Part shown: positions 31,318 through 40,727 of the stretch, in pieces
Layout: every line of letters begins with the position of its first letter
Position numbering within the stretch: the first letter of the stretch is position 1
Origin: Nitrospira sp.
GTDB lineage: Bacteria; Nitrospirota; Nitrospiria; Nitrospirales; Nitrospiraceae
Assembly (NCBI GenBank): GCA_024998645.1
Contig: JACOEJ010000009.1
Span: 1 to 60,393, forward strand
Reading direction: 5' to 3'
DNA: 60,393 bases
The notes under the pieces: generated by a model
What the model saw: the letters and a program-made list of their open reading frames with translations, nothing else
What the model was told of the DNA's origin: nothing
The model's database searches: none
Made by a program: the position numbers and the translations under genes

Positions 31318-33135
31318 ATGAATCCTATGAGAATCATACTGCCCACACTCTGCCTTATTTCCGTTATCGGGTGTGCCAGCCGCCTGGAGTTTCCTCCAAT
31401 GGGTGAACCGCTGCCCATCTCGGTCAAGCTGGAAATTCCTCCGGCGCTCAGAGAACTCCGGGTGGAATATACCAATGGATGCGGTCATCTCATGCGGGCT
31501 CCACTTGGAGTTCGGTTGGAAGAAGCCCTCGTTGAAGGTGCGCAGCAAACCTTCACCTCCGTCTCCTATGCGGGAAGAGGTAGCACGGATGCCGCGCCGG
31601 AAGCCGTCATCCGTGTAGAGCTGGCGAATTGGTCGTTCAACTTGCAGCAGGACAACGTCCAGAACCGCGTGCCGGCGAATCTTCAATTGAATGCCATTGC
31701 CCGGGTCTTTGATTTAAATGGGAACGTCCTCCGTGAATCTCCCGTGACCATCGTGCACCAAGAGTACGTGCACCGTGAGTCCATAGAACCTAACTGCAAT
31801 TACATTTTCGATCCGTTCATGCGGAATATATCCGTTGATTTTGCCACCAAGGTTTCGATGGACGTCCGGCAAGCTTTTAGTACGACCGTCTCTGCCCCGC
31901 AGACAACGGCCGCAACAGCACCTCATTCCGCCGCGACAATACCGACACGACAATCTCACACTCGTGCCACATCAGCACTTCGCTTCAAAACGATGGTGTT
32001 TGACGAGAACAGCAATCTCGTACTGGAAGGTGGCGAACGCGTCCTGGTGCGTGTGGACGTCGTGAATGCCGGACTGGCACCAATTCAACAGGCCGTCGTG
32101 TCCCTCTCAGGCAGCCCGGCGCTTATCGCCCATTTTCCATCGGCCAGGCTGTCTGTGCCGACGTTGCAGCCAGGGGAAACGAAGTCGATAGAATTTATTG
32201 CGACGCTGCCGCCATCGATACAGACTCAGAAGGCCGAGCTCAAGATCGCGGTCGAAGAAACCGCCTCGAATACGGCGCCCGCCACACAAACACTGACGGT
32301 CATGATGCAGGCGACAGGAATTAAAGCCGACGATGTGGACCAAATCCCCGTCTCCGCGACTGAGTTCCGCCAACCCAACACCTACCTGATCTCGATCGGA
32401 ATCGGATCATATCGGGATCAGCAGCTCCTCCCCCGCAAGTTCGCGTCACTCGATGCGGAAATGGTGTCCCACTACTTTCAGGCCCTCGGCGGCGTCCCGG
32501 CCGCCAATGTCCGCCTGCTACAAGATTGGAAAGCTTTACGCTCGGATATCGACGAAGTCCTCCTGGACTGGCTCCCACCGCATATGACCAAAGATGCTGT
32601 GGTCATTGTGTACTTCGCCGGCCAGGCGATGGTGACCCATACAGGAGAGGTGCTCCTGGTTCCCTACGAGGGCAGCCCAACCGCCACCTCGCGCCTCTAT
32701 CCGTTAAAAGACCTTGAGGCGGCGCTGGCACGACTCAAAGCAAGACAGACGATTCTGCTGTTCGATGGGATGGTGTCGAGACTTCATAGCGACCCCAAGA
32801 TTAAAAACCTTCCTCCTCGCTGGGACGCGGCGGGATCCTCTATCATCCGCATCGTCAGCAGCGACAGCCTCAGCAAGGGTCTTGAAGACGACAAGCACCG
32901 CCATGGACTGATGACGTACTACCTGCTCCGTGCGCTACGAGGAGAGAGTGACTCAAACCGCGATGGGGCCGTCACTCTCGCAGAAGTGGCCGGCTACGTG
33001 AGCCAGAAAGTCACGTGGGCATCGAAGACTCAATTTAATAGTGATCAGCACCCGCTCATCACTCCGCCACTCAAACAGGCAGACCCGTCCTCTGGTCTGG
33101 TACTGAGTAAACTCGCTGCGATTCGTGGCGAATAA
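31318..33135 (+). CDS. Lipoprotein with caspase-fold (C14-like) domain lacking the catalytic dyad
   Basis: This 605-residue lipoprotein has a lipobox near residue 19 (LCLISVIGCAS). The N-terminal 190 residues are uncharacterised beta-rich sequence. A CARDB-like domain spans about 220-345 (ERVLVRVDVVNAGLAPI). The C-terminal part from about residue 355 follows the caspase/metacaspase pattern: YLISIGIGSY, VVIVYFAGQAMV, TILLFDGMVS and HGLMTYYLLRALRGESDSNRDGAV in two parts. In active members the second motif is SGHG and the third DxC; here the His is Gln and the Cys is Met. It is therefore probably an inactive, binding-only caspase fold on the periplasmic side of a membrane. Confidence 0.8.
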   Translation: MNPMRIILPTLCLISVIGCASRLEFPPMGEPLPISVKLEIPPALRELRVEYTNGCGHLMRAPLGVRLEEALVEGAQQTFTSVSYAGRGSTDAAPEAVIRVELANWSFNLQQDNVQNRVPANLQLNAIARVFDLNGNVLRESPVTIVHQEYVHRESIEPNCNYIFDPFMRNISVDFATKVSMDVRQAFSTTVSAPQTTAATAPHSAATIPTRQSHTRATSALRFKTMVFDENSNLVLEGGERVLVRVDVVNAGLAPIQQAVVSLSGSPALIAHFPSARLSVPTLQPGETKSIEFIATLPPSIQTQKAELKIAVEETASNTAPATQTLTVMMQATGIKADDVDQIPVSATEFRQPNTYLISIGIGSYRDQQLLPRKFASLDAEMVSHYFQALGGVPAANVRLLQDWKALRSDIDEVLLDWLPPHMTKDAVVIVYFAGQAMVTHTGEVLLVPYEGSPTATSRLYPLKDLEAALARLKARQTILLFDGMVSRLHSDPKIKNLPPRWDAAGSSIIRIVSSDSLSKGLEDDKHRHGLMTYYLLRALRGESDSNRDGAVTLAEVAGYVSQKVTWASKTQFNSDQHPLITPPLKQADPSSGLVLSKLAAIRGE

Positions 33136-33361
33136 GCCCTTCCACCTTCCGCCGGCCTCACACAGAATATATTTTCTGCCAGTCCGGTGTGCCACACAAC
33201 TGCTGACCAGCCTCCATCTGCAGCAGCGGAGGTCTCCCCTGTCAGCTCATGACACCAGTGACGATCAAAGCGACGTGGTATCTCAAGACAGCGGCGCTGC
33301 CGGACATAAAGAAGCAGGTCTCGCTTACGCACTCAGCTCAAGGAAGATCTCAACAAAAAGC

Positions 33362-33395
33362 GAGAGGGGTGGGAGATTTCTCCCCCACCCCTCTC
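33362..33395 (-). terminator. Rho-independent terminator of the cytochrome c gene
   Basis: A 12-bp stem (GAGAGGGGTGGG / CCCACCCCTCTC) with a 10-base loop is followed on the minus strand by CGCTTTTTG. It lies 25 bases past the cytochrome stop codon, between convergent genes. Confidence 0.8.
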
Positions 33396-33419
33396 TTAAC
33401 ACTGCGATCTCTGCGGGAA

Positions 33420-33866
33420 TTACTCGCCCTTGCAGAAGCTCCGCTCGTAGTTGATGATCGTCCAGGCTTCTTCTTCGGTGATCGCGGCAGGGATCAAAGA
33501 CACCATGCCGGTTCCCGCGCTGCCGTTCTTGATGACCCAGAACAGCTCGCCATCTTTCCGCTTCTTGTGGAACTTGCAATTGGTAAAGTCCCGGGGGCTC
33601 GGATCCAGAATCGCGCCGGCCGGTCCATCGCCCTTGCCTTCTTTTCCATGGCAATTGAAGCAGGTCCCCTTGCCCTCGAACAACGCCTTACCCTTGGCAA
33701 TGCTCTCAGGAGTCGAGGCAACCGGATTCTTCATGGCCTTTGCATCGCTCATCTGATCGGCTGGAACACGGGCCTTCAGCGGATCTTTTTCCGCGGCTCC
33801 CGCCACCGTCACAGACATGAGCATCAGGGCTGCAGTGATTCCCAAGAACTTCGAGAAGTAACCCAT
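33420..33866 (-). CDS. Periplasmic mono-haem cytochrome c
   Basis: This 148-residue exported protein has a signal peptide (FLGITAALMLMSVTVAGAAE) and one haem motif in GKGTCFNCHGKEGKGDG. Downstream GTGMVSLIPAAITEEEAWTI supplies the likely axial Met and the C-terminal helix of a class I cytochrome c. The ATG at 33866 with AAAGGAGG seven bases upstream replaces the track start at 33899. It is a single-gene unit with its own good promoter and terminator, suggesting a soluble electron carrier that is expressed independently. Confidence 0.9.
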   Translation of the reverse strand: MGYFSKFLGITAALMLMSVTVAGAAEKDPLKARVPADQMSDAKAMKNPVASTPESIAKGKALFEGKGTCFNCHGKEGKGDGPAGAILDPSPRDFTNCKFHKKRKDGELFWVIKNGSAGTGMVSLIPAAITEEEAWTIINYERSFCKGE

Positions 33867-33963
33867 CGCACGTCCTCCTTTGTGTTGAACCCACCACACG
33901 TGAACTCGGCCTCAGGCCGCTGGCATTATGATACCGGTACAAAAAATTCACTGAAACGGGCGG

Positions 33964-33993
33964 ACTATAGCAACCACGCTCGATTCTTGTCAA
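33964..33993 (-). promoter_or_regulatory. Sigma-70 promoter for the cytochrome c gene
   Basis: On the minus strand TTGACA (33993-33988), an 18-base spacer and TATAGT (33969-33964) lie about 100 bases before the ATG. The -35 is consensus and the -10 matches five of six positions. Confidence 0.65.
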
Positions 33994-34354
33994 GAAATCC
34001 GTCCTCTGACTGCTTCACCTTGGCAAGGGCACAATCCGCCCGCTTTCTTACCTCCGCCCGCTGTACCCTTCCCATGTATCAAGGGGCGTGCCACAATCGT
34101 CACATCTTGGAAGGCCTTATTTTAACCACTTACAGCGATCAATCCTGACGAGACCCTCAAGCAGGCTTCGTCGTGACACCTTTGCGCCACAAACTTTCAT
34201 TGTTGCCCCAGACCTGGAGCGATGAAAGTAGCGGCTGACCAATCTACCCTGGCCATCATCTCTGCCAGTGGCAGACGAATGCTTTGAGATGAGAGCGAGA
34301 GCTGATAAACCGGCCCCCGCTTGAGGAGAGATAGAAAGAAGCGAGACGGCAGCC
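33994..34354. other. Gene-free stretch between the cytochrome c promoter and the RodZ-like gene
   Basis: This 361-bp region has no supported ORF, repeat or RNA gene. A weak 6-bp hairpin (TCTGCC/GGCAGA) lies near 34260-34275 but has no T-tract. The region probably carries the 3' end of the long minus-strand operon. Confidence 0.45.
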
Positions 34355-35281
34355 TTAGCGCTTGATCACCACATCGCGAGCCACTTTTCCACTTGGGCCA
34401 AATGGCTTAAGCGGCTTTCCATTGAGTTCAGCTTTCACACCACCGGCATTGCCCAATGTTAAAACAAATTGGTCCTGCCCTTTCCAATGAGCCTTTTCAC
34501 CAGGACGCAGCAACGCCTCCTGCGGACTGCCGCTGTCGATCTGAACCACGACCCAACTCAGCTCATTGGCCTCAAGATCCAGGACCAATTGTCCATCCGA
34601 AGCCGGCCCGGCTCCTTCGATTGAAATGCCACCAAGCGGACCATCCGTGCCGGGCGACGCCGTCGAAACAAGATCAGGCTCGGGCTTCGCTGCAACCACC
34701 GGAGCATGGGCTCCTCCCGGTTCGGCTGCGCGACCCTCCACCGCAGACTTCGTAGGGGCTGGATGTACGACTTCACTGGACTTAGCTGGAATGGGAGTAG
34801 GCTCTGGATCCTGATGGGTACCGGGCTCACCGGCTTCTTTTGTCGCCTGAGTGCTTCGCTTATTCGACGTCAGCTCAGAGGTACTGCGTCGCAATACCGA
34901 TGATTGCTCACGGCTCAGAAGGAAAATGAGCGTCAACACCGCAATCCCGATCGCCACCGCCACCGCTTTCCGGTTGGCTTGGCGCTTGCGCTCTTCTTCA
35001 ACCTGCCGGACCTTCAGCCTCTCCCGCTCATCCTGCTTTTCATAAAAGGCCCCGGCTGACTGGACAAACCGGTGAATGGCATCTTCTTCGTCGAGCCCAA
35101 GAGATCGCGCGTAGGAGCGAACAAACCCTCTCGCAAAGACCTGATCGGGCAACTTGGCGAAATTCCCATCCTCCAACGCTTTGACAAAATCCGACCGGAT
35201 GCGCGTCTTCGCCGCGACTTCGTCGACGGTCAGTCCCTTGGTCTCACGAACCTGCCGAAAGAATTCACCAACCGATTCCAT
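34355..35281 (-). CDS. RodZ-like helix-turn-helix membrane protein
   Basis: This 308-residue protein has the RodZ plan: an N-terminal HTH_25 domain (GEFFRQVRETKGLTVDEVA … RIRSDFVKALEDGNF), a basic juxtamembrane stretch, one membrane helix near residues 108-122 (AVAIGIAVLTLIFLL), a Pro/Ala-rich linker and a C-terminal beta domain of the DUF4115 type (ELSWVVVQIDSGSPQEALLRPG). RodZ links MreB to the envelope and sets rod shape. It ends the long xerD-to-rodZ block, ten bases after the TPR lipoprotein gene, and is in a cell-envelope context. Confidence 0.85.
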   Translation of the reverse strand: MESVGEFFRQVRETKGLTVDEVAAKTRIRSDFVKALEDGNFAKLPDQVFARGFVRSYARSLGLDEEDAIHRFVQSAGAFYEKQDERERLKVRQVEEERKRQANRKAVAVAIGIAVLTLIFLLSREQSSVLRRSTSELTSNKRSTQATKEAGEPGTHQDPEPTPIPAKSSEVVHPAPTKSAVEGRAAEPGGAHAPVVAAKPEPDLVSTASPGTDGPLGGISIEGAGPASDGQLVLDLEANELSWVVVQIDSGSPQEALLRPGEKAHWKGQDQFVLTLGNAGGVKAELNGKPLKPFGPSGKVARDVVIKR

Positions 35282-35291
35282 ACGCCCTCGA

Positions 35292-35984
35292 CTACTTTAA
35301 CCGAGCCAAAAGTTCTGTTGCTGCCGCTGCATACTCGCCGCCCTTATCCATCACCTTCACCTTGCTGAGAATCTCCCGCGCCTTGACGGAGTATCCCAAC
35401 TTGGAATACACCCGACCCAGTTCGAGATGGGTCAATGCCGGAGGCACACTGGCAGGATTCGCAGCCACGGCGTCCTCCAACGACTCCATCGCCTCCTGGA
35501 AATCTCCCCGTTGGATCAATGCCCGGCCTAAATGGAACCGCGCCAAATCCGGAGTGGCATAGAGAGGATTGGCCAGTGCGGCCCGGTAAGACCGGATCGC
35601 CTCATCCCACTTCTCCTGGCTTGCCAGCACTTGTCCCAGATAGGTATGCGCTTCTGAATAGGCGTCGTCAATCTGGATAGCGGTTCGAAACTCTTCTTCA
35701 GCCAGGGCTAATTTCCCCTGGAGGGCATAAACATGCCCCAAGCCATAGTGAGCCTCTTTATTCTTCGGATTCAACTGGACCGCTTTCTGAAACGACACAA
35801 ACGCTTTCTGCCGGTCCCCGCTGAGCGTCGCGATACCTTCCTGGTAATGGCCCTGAGATTTCTGAATCGACTCTTCCGTCGCAGCACAGGCGCTTACGAA
35901 CAGACTGACGGCCACAAGCAAGCTGCGCCCATACTGCGGCACTTGCCCCAGCCCGCGTCCACAAATCTGTTCACGATCAGGCAT
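35292..35984 (-). CDS. PilF/PilW-like TPR lipoprotein
   Basis: This 230-residue protein has a lipobox (LFVSACAA) at about residue 33 and then tetratricopeptide repeats (EAHYGLGHVYALQGKLALAEEEF; EAHTYLGQVLASQEKWDEAI; ARFHLGRALIQRGDFQEAM). The arrangement resembles PilF/PilW, which helps the outer-membrane secretin of type IV pili assemble, although no pilus genes are in the window. Its ATG overlaps the pfkB stop by one base (TAATG), and the RodZ-like gene follows after ten bases. Confidence 0.82.
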   Translation of the reverse strand: MPDREQICGRGLGQVPQYGRSLLVAVSLFVSACAATEESIQKSQGHYQEGIATLSGDRQKAFVSFQKAVQLNPKNKEAHYGLGHVYALQGKLALAEEEFRTAIQIDDAYSEAHTYLGQVLASQEKWDEAIRSYRAALANPLYATPDLARFHLGRALIQRGDFQEAMESLEDAVAANPASVPPALTHLELGRVYSKLGYSVKAREILSKVKVMDKGGEYAAAATELLARLK

Positions 35985-36898
35985 TACGACACATCCTCAA
36001 AATGAGTCAATCGCTTGAATTCCTGGAACCGCGCCTGAATCTCTTTGTAATCCAGGATACGTAAACGGTCAAGACTAAAGGATTCTACGGTAAAGGACGC
36101 CATCACACTTCCGAAAATGATGGCTTGCTTCATCGCCTCAGGAGAACGATTTCCTGTCGCAGCTAGATAGCCTAAGAAGCCGCCCGCAAACGTGTCGCCG
36201 GCACCGGTGGGATCCCGCACATCCTCTAATGGGAACGCCGGCGCGCCAAACACCTGCGTCCCGTTGAACATCAACACACCGTACTCTCCCCGCTTGATGA
36301 TGAGATGCTTGGGCCCCCGCGCCAGAATCTGCTTGGCCACCTTCACCAGATTGGAATCTTGCCCCAACGCGCGGGCCTCACCGTCATTGATGATCAGGAT
36401 ATCGATTTTCTCTAAGACCTTCCACAAGGCATCGCGCTTCCCGTTGATCCAGAAATTCATCGTGTCGCAGGCCACCAGACCGGGGCGCTCGACCTTCTGC
36501 AAAACGTCGAGTTGCAGCTCGGGGTCGATGTTGCCAAGGAACAGCACATCGGGTGAACGGTACGCCTCAGGAATCTTGGGGCGGAATGTTTCAAACACAT
36601 TGAGCTTCGTGTCGAGCGTCTTCGCCTCATTCAGCTGATGCGAATATTCCCCCTTCCACCGAAACGTCGCCCCAGGTCGCTGTTCCAATCCCGTTAAATC
36701 AATTCCACGACTCTTGAGAAACGCAATGTGCTGGGCGGGGAAATCCTCTCCCACGACAGCAATCAGCGCGACCGATGTAAAAAAGCTGGCCGACGTCGAG
36801 AAATACGTCGCGGACCCTCCCAGAATATCGGTCCCCTCTCCAAACGGTGTCTTCACCGTATCGAGCGCAACCGATCCCACTACTAATAACTTCCCCAT
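35984..36898 (-). CDS. PfkB-family carbohydrate/nucleoside kinase
   Basis: This 304-residue ribokinase-fold kinase has N-terminal VVGSVALDTVKTPFG and GGSATYFSTSASFF, and the C-terminal ATP and catalytic motif DPTGAGDTFAGGFLGYLA, with the catalytic Asp in GAGD. It starts three bases after the mtnP stop, so it may phosphorylate a product or relative of MTA salvage, such as a nucleoside or methylthioribose-related sugar; this is inference. Adenosine-kinase-like activity is another possibility. Confidence 0.85.
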   Translation of the reverse strand: MGKLLVVGSVALDTVKTPFGEGTDILGGSATYFSTSASFFTSVALIAVVGEDFPAQHIAFLKSRGIDLTGLEQRPGATFRWKGEYSHQLNEAKTLDTKLNVFETFRPKIPEAYRSPDVLFLGNIDPELQLDVLQKVERPGLVACDTMNFWINGKRDALWKVLEKIDILIINDGEARALGQDSNLVKVAKQILARGPKHLIIKRGEYGVLMFNGTQVFGAPAFPLEDVRDPTGAGDTFAGGFLGYLAATGNRSPEAMKQAIIFGSVMASFTVESFSLDRLRILDYKEIQARFQEFKRLTHFEDVS

Positions 36899-36901
36899 GG
36901 T

Positions 36902-37801
36902 TTACCGCGCTCCTTTCTTTGGCCCGAAGACACGCCGCGTGAGAATCCCGAACTTCTTCCGGACTGCCGATGAGATGCTCGTTGGAGCGGTCACGATCGC
37001 ATTATCCAGCGCCCGATGGCAGGGGCAGGTTGCAGCATCGGCCACAGACGGCACCACCGCCTTGAGAATCTGCTTTGCCAGGGCCACGTTATTGTGGAGC
37101 GTAGCCAGAATCGCCTCAACGGTCACAGCTTCCTGCGTCTCATGCCAACAATCATAGTCAGTGGCCAGCGCCATGGTCGCGTAACAGAGCTCTGCTTCAC
37201 GCGCCAACTTCGCCTCCGGCATATTGGTCATCCCGATCACATCCACACCCCATTGCCGATACAGCCGTGACTCCGCTTTGGTCGAAAACTGCGGCCCCTC
37301 CATACACAGATATGTGCCGCCGCGATGGAGAGTTGCGCCAACCCCTTCGCCCGCAACCGCCAGCGCTTGGGCCATCGAAGCACAAATCGGTTCTCCGAAG
37401 GCGACGTGCGCTACGATGCCCCCTTCAAAAAACGTGGAGGCGCGCCGCTTCGTGAGATCAATGAACTGATCAGGGATCACCACGTCGCCGGGCTCAATCC
37501 GCTCCTTCATGCTCCCGACCGCGCTGACCGAGATGATTCGCTGCACACCCAACGACTTCATGGCGTAGATGTTTGCGCGATAGTTGATTTCGCCGGGATT
37601 CAATCGATGGCCTCGACCATGCCGGGAGAGGAACGCGATGGATACCCCATCCAGCCTTCCCACGCGAATCGCATCCGACGGTGAACCGAATGGCGTACGG
37701 ATCCGCACGTCGCGCACACCTTTCAGACCCTCAATGTCGTACAACCCGCTCCCGCCGATAACCCCTACTGAGGCCTGTGACCCGTTGCTCTTACGTGCCA
37801 T
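36902..37801 (-). CDS. mtnP: S-methyl-5'-thioadenosine phosphorylase
   Basis: This 299-residue enzyme of the purine-nucleoside phosphorylase family cleaves methylthioadenosine with phosphate to adenine and 5-methylthioribose-1-phosphate. Seen motifs are VGVIGGSGLYDIEGL, FLSRHGRGHRLNPGEINYRANI, VSAVGSMKERI, CMEGPQFSTKAESRLYR and GMTNMPEAKLAREAE. Length is normal. It precedes the pfkB kinase by three bases and follows miaA by 25 bases. It recycles the by-product of polyamine and related synthesis. Confidence 0.95.
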   Translation of the reverse strand: MARKSNGSQASVGVIGGSGLYDIEGLKGVRDVRIRTPFGSPSDAIRVGRLDGVSIAFLSRHGRGHRLNPGEINYRANIYAMKSLGVQRIISVSAVGSMKERIEPGDVVIPDQFIDLTKRRASTFFEGGIVAHVAFGEPICASMAQALAVAGEGVGATLHRGGTYLCMEGPQFSTKAESRLYRQWGVDVIGMTNMPEAKLAREAELCYATMALATDYDCWHETQEAVTVEAILATLHNNVALAKQILKAVVPSVADAATCPCHRALDNAIVTAPTSISSAVRKKFGILTRRVFGPKKGAR

Positions 37802-37826
37802 GAACTCATGCTCCCGGTTACGTCAC

Positions 37827-38834
37827 TCACGAGACAGGCTGAGCACGCCGTGTGCCTAGCGATGCCATGAATTGCTCAATCAGCTCAACGACCCGATCGG
37901 CGGTTTGACTGGTAGACTCCTGCTCATCGATCATCAACCACGTAATTCCCGGCTCCTTTCGAAACCAGGTCATCTGACGTTTCGCAAACTGCCTGGTATC
38001 CTGCTTGAACCGTCGCACCATCTCGATCGCATCATACTCACCGGCAAATTGCGCGGCGAGGTGCCGATACCCCAGCCCCTTCATCGATCCAAGCGCCCGG
38101 CTATACCCGCGAACCAGTAGAGCCCGGGTCTCTTCTACCATGCCATGCGCCAGCTGCCAATCGATACGGGCTTCGATCCGACGATGGAGATGCTCTTTGG
38201 GACGCTGCAGCCCGATCAGCAACGTTGGAAACGCCGCAATTTGCGATTGATGATGGGCGTGCAAGGAGGCGAGTGAACAGCCCGCCAAGCGATAAACCTC
38301 CAGGGCCCGAATCACTTTTGACTCATCGTTGGGATGAAGCCGTGAGGCGGTGACAGGATCCACTCGCACGAGCTCGGCATAGAGGCCTTCGCGCCCCTGC
38401 GCGGCCACCAGCGCCATGAGTTCCCGCCGGATTTCCGCATCGGCCTCCGGCGCCTCACAGATTCCCCGAATCAACGTGCGGATATAGAGCCCGGTTCCAC
38501 CGACGACCAGAGGAAGCCGGCCATCCCGTATCACTCGATCGATTTCATCTAAGGCATCCCGCTGATAGCGCCCGGCGTTATAGGGCTCATCGGGATCCAC
38601 GAGATCGATTAACCGATGCACAATACCCTGCCGCTCTTGCAACGACGGCTTATCCGTACCGATGTCCATCCCGCGATAGACCTGGCGGGAATCGGCTGTC
38701 AGGATCTCGGTGTTGTAGCGCCGGGCCACCTGGACTCCGACCGCACTCTTCCCTGTGGCCGTAGGCCCCAGCAAGACGACGAGGGGGCGATGCCGGCGAA
38801 TCGTGTCGGCCATCATATCGGATTGAGTGGGCAT
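37827..38834 (-). CDS. miaA: tRNA dimethylallyltransferase
   Basis: This 335-residue enzyme prenylates adenosine 37 of tRNAs that read codons beginning with U. The P-loop is LLGPTATGKSAVG, followed by LTADSRQVYRGMDIGTDKP and DLVDPDEPYNAGRYQRDAL, both diagnostic. The C-terminus KQDTRQFAKRQMTWFRKEPGITWL is typical. It lies 24 bases after mutL, an adjacency shared with many bacteria (mutL-miaA). Confidence 0.95.
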   Translation of the reverse strand: MPTQSDMMADTIRRHRPLVVLLGPTATGKSAVGVQVARRYNTEILTADSRQVYRGMDIGTDKPSLQERQGIVHRLIDLVDPDEPYNAGRYQRDALDEIDRVIRDGRLPLVVGGTGLYIRTLIRGICEAPEADAEIRRELMALVAAQGREGLYAELVRVDPVTASRLHPNDESKVIRALEVYRLAGCSLASLHAHHQSQIAAFPTLLIGLQRPKEHLHRRIEARIDWQLAHGMVEETRALLVRGYSRALGSMKGLGYRHLAAQFAGEYDAIEMVRRFKQDTRQFAKRQMTWFRKEPGITWLMIDEQESTSQTADRVVELIEQFMASLGTRRAQPVS

Positions 38835-38858
38835 GGTGAGGATCTCAATTCTGCTCGA

Positions 38859-40673
38859 CTACCACCCGACCCGACCAAACAGCTTCTCAAGCTCGTCCCC
38901 GGTCAGTTGAAAGACCGTCCGCCTTCCATGCGGACACGTTTGGATCTTCCCTTCAGCAAGCCAATCCTCGGTCAACTGCTGGATCTCCTGAAGCCCCATC
39001 GACCGACCGGCCCGCACCGCACTGTGGCAGGCCAACGAGGCCAGAACGGGACGCACACGCGCTTCAAGACTGGACGCTTGCCCCCAAAGGCTTAGATCCT
39101 CCAGCAAATCTTGCAGGAAGGCCGAGGCGTTGATCGGGCCGATCCCGAGCGGCACGCTCCGCACAAGGACTGCCGACTTGCCGAACGGCTCGAGTTCGAG
39201 ACCCAGTTTCTCCAGCTCGCCTTGGTAGCGCTGCAGAAGGGCAGCATGAGGGGCGGACAGTTCCACCGACTCCGGGATCAACAACGGTTGCGAGGCCATC
39301 CCACGAGCCCCCCACGCCCGGTATAACCGCTCAAATAAGACGCGCTCATGAGCCGTATGCTGATCCAGGATGGTCAACGCCCCACCCACCTGTACAACCA
39401 GATACGTGTGGTGAAGCTGTCCGAACACCACCACATCCGACGAAGGAACACGCACATACGGCTCAGCCGCTTCATTCACAAACGCGAGCTGATCGACTGA
39501 CGTTGGAAGGCTGCCGATTGCCTGAAGATCTGCCTGGCCTGTTCCCGCCGAAGGCGCCGTCGCCTGAGCGGGAAACCACGCCCGCGACAGTCCCTTGTTG
39601 ACAACCGACTCTCCAGGCTCTCGCGGGACAAAGGACTCGCCGGCTGCCGGCTCGTTTCGACTGAGCGCCTGTCGCACAGCACGTCGGACCAGCTGATGGA
39701 TCGCTTCCTGTTCCGCAAAGCGAACTTCACGCTTCGAGGGGTGCACATTCACATCCACACGATCCGGATCGACCTCAAGAAACAATACGAACTGAGGTTG
39801 CTGCCCCTTGGGGAGGAACGAACCATAGCCTTCGACAATCGCATGGGAAACAGCCGCATTCCGGACCGGCCGGCGATTGACGAAGAGTTCTTGCGGCGTT
39901 CGCGACGCCTTCGCATGGTTCGGATCGATGATGATTCCGCTGAGCCTCGCGCCCGGCTGTCCGGCCTCTACCGGAACGGGACGATCGAGCATGAACCGCG
40001 GATAGACCTGGCCGATACGGTCCCGGTCCGTCGCCACAGCGGGATAGTTCAACGTCTCCTGCCCGTTACAGATCAATTTGAAATGCACCCCGGGCCAGGC
40101 GAGCGCCGCCTGCTGCAAGACACGCGTGATATGGGACGATTCCGTCGGGACAGATTTGAGAAACTTTTTACGCGCCGGCTGATTGTGAAAAAGATCGGTG
40201 ACTTCAATGCGCGTCCCGACAATCGGGGGAGCATCAAGGACCTGCGGGGTCGCTCCGCTCCGCATCTGCAACTCGGTACCCGCAGGATCCGACTGCATAG
40301 CCGTGACGAGACGCACATTCGAGACCGAGGCAATACTGGGGAGGGCCTCCCCGCGGAATCCCATCGTGCGGATGGACCATAAATCCTGATCGGACCGCAG
40401 CTTGCTGGTGGCGTGACGTTCGAAGGCTTGCGGCGCGTCGGCCCGGCTCATACCCTCACCGTCGTCCGTCACACGAATGCTCGCGAGGCCCCCGTCCTTG
40501 ATCTCGACGGAAATGGTCTTGCTCTGCGCATCCAGACTGTTTTCGATGAGCTCTTTGACCACGGAGGCAGGACGTTCGACTACTTCGCCGGCGGCGATCC
40601 GGCTCACGACGTCTCCCGGCAGGATGCGAATTTTTCCGCTCGAACTGGTCGTCAGCACAACACTACACTCCAC
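38859..40673 (-). CDS. mutL: DNA mismatch repair protein MutL
   Basis: This 604-residue GHKL ATPase has VSRIAAGEVVERPASVVKEL, ENSLDAQS, DDGEGM and TMGFRGEALPSIASVS at the front. In the C-terminal domain, DQHTAHERVLFE follows the DQHA(X)2E(X)4E metal-binding endonuclease motif with Thr at the Ala position, and CPHGRRTVFQ follows near the end, so it is predicted to be a nicking-type MutL. The start may be GTG at 40673 or GTG at 40658. It follows the CpoB-like gene and precedes miaA. Confidence 0.95.
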   Translation of the reverse strand: MECSVVLTTSSSGKIRILPGDVVSRIAAGEVVERPASVVKELIENSLDAQSKTISVEIKDGGLASIRVTDDGEGMSRADAPQAFERHATSKLRSDQDLWSIRTMGFRGEALPSIASVSNVRLVTAMQSDPAGTELQMRSGATPQVLDAPPIVGTRIEVTDLFHNQPARKKFLKSVPTESSHITRVLQQAALAWPGVHFKLICNGQETLNYPAVATDRDRIGQVYPRFMLDRPVPVEAGQPGARLSGIIIDPNHAKASRTPQELFVNRRPVRNAAVSHAIVEGYGSFLPKGQQPQFVLFLEVDPDRVDVNVHPSKREVRFAEQEAIHQLVRRAVRQALSRNEPAAGESFVPREPGESVVNKGLSRAWFPAQATAPSAGTGQADLQAIGSLPTSVDQLAFVNEAAEPYVRVPSSDVVVFGQLHHTYLVVQVGGALTILDQHTAHERVLFERLYRAWGARGMASQPLLIPESVELSAPHAALLQRYQGELEKLGLELEPFGKSAVLVRSVPLGIGPINASAFLQDLLEDLSLWGQASSLEARVRPVLASLACHSAVRAGRSMGLQEIQQLTEDWLAEGKIQTCPHGRRTVFQLTGDELEKLFGRVGW

Positions 40674-40727
40674 AGCATCTCGAAGAAGGCTGACTGCGTG
40701 AGGCAGGAGATCGCGCGCCCGCGACCG

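Noticed and set aside
31318-33135. Active caspase-type protease
   Set aside because: The catalytic His and Cys positions are Gln and Met, so activity is not supported.
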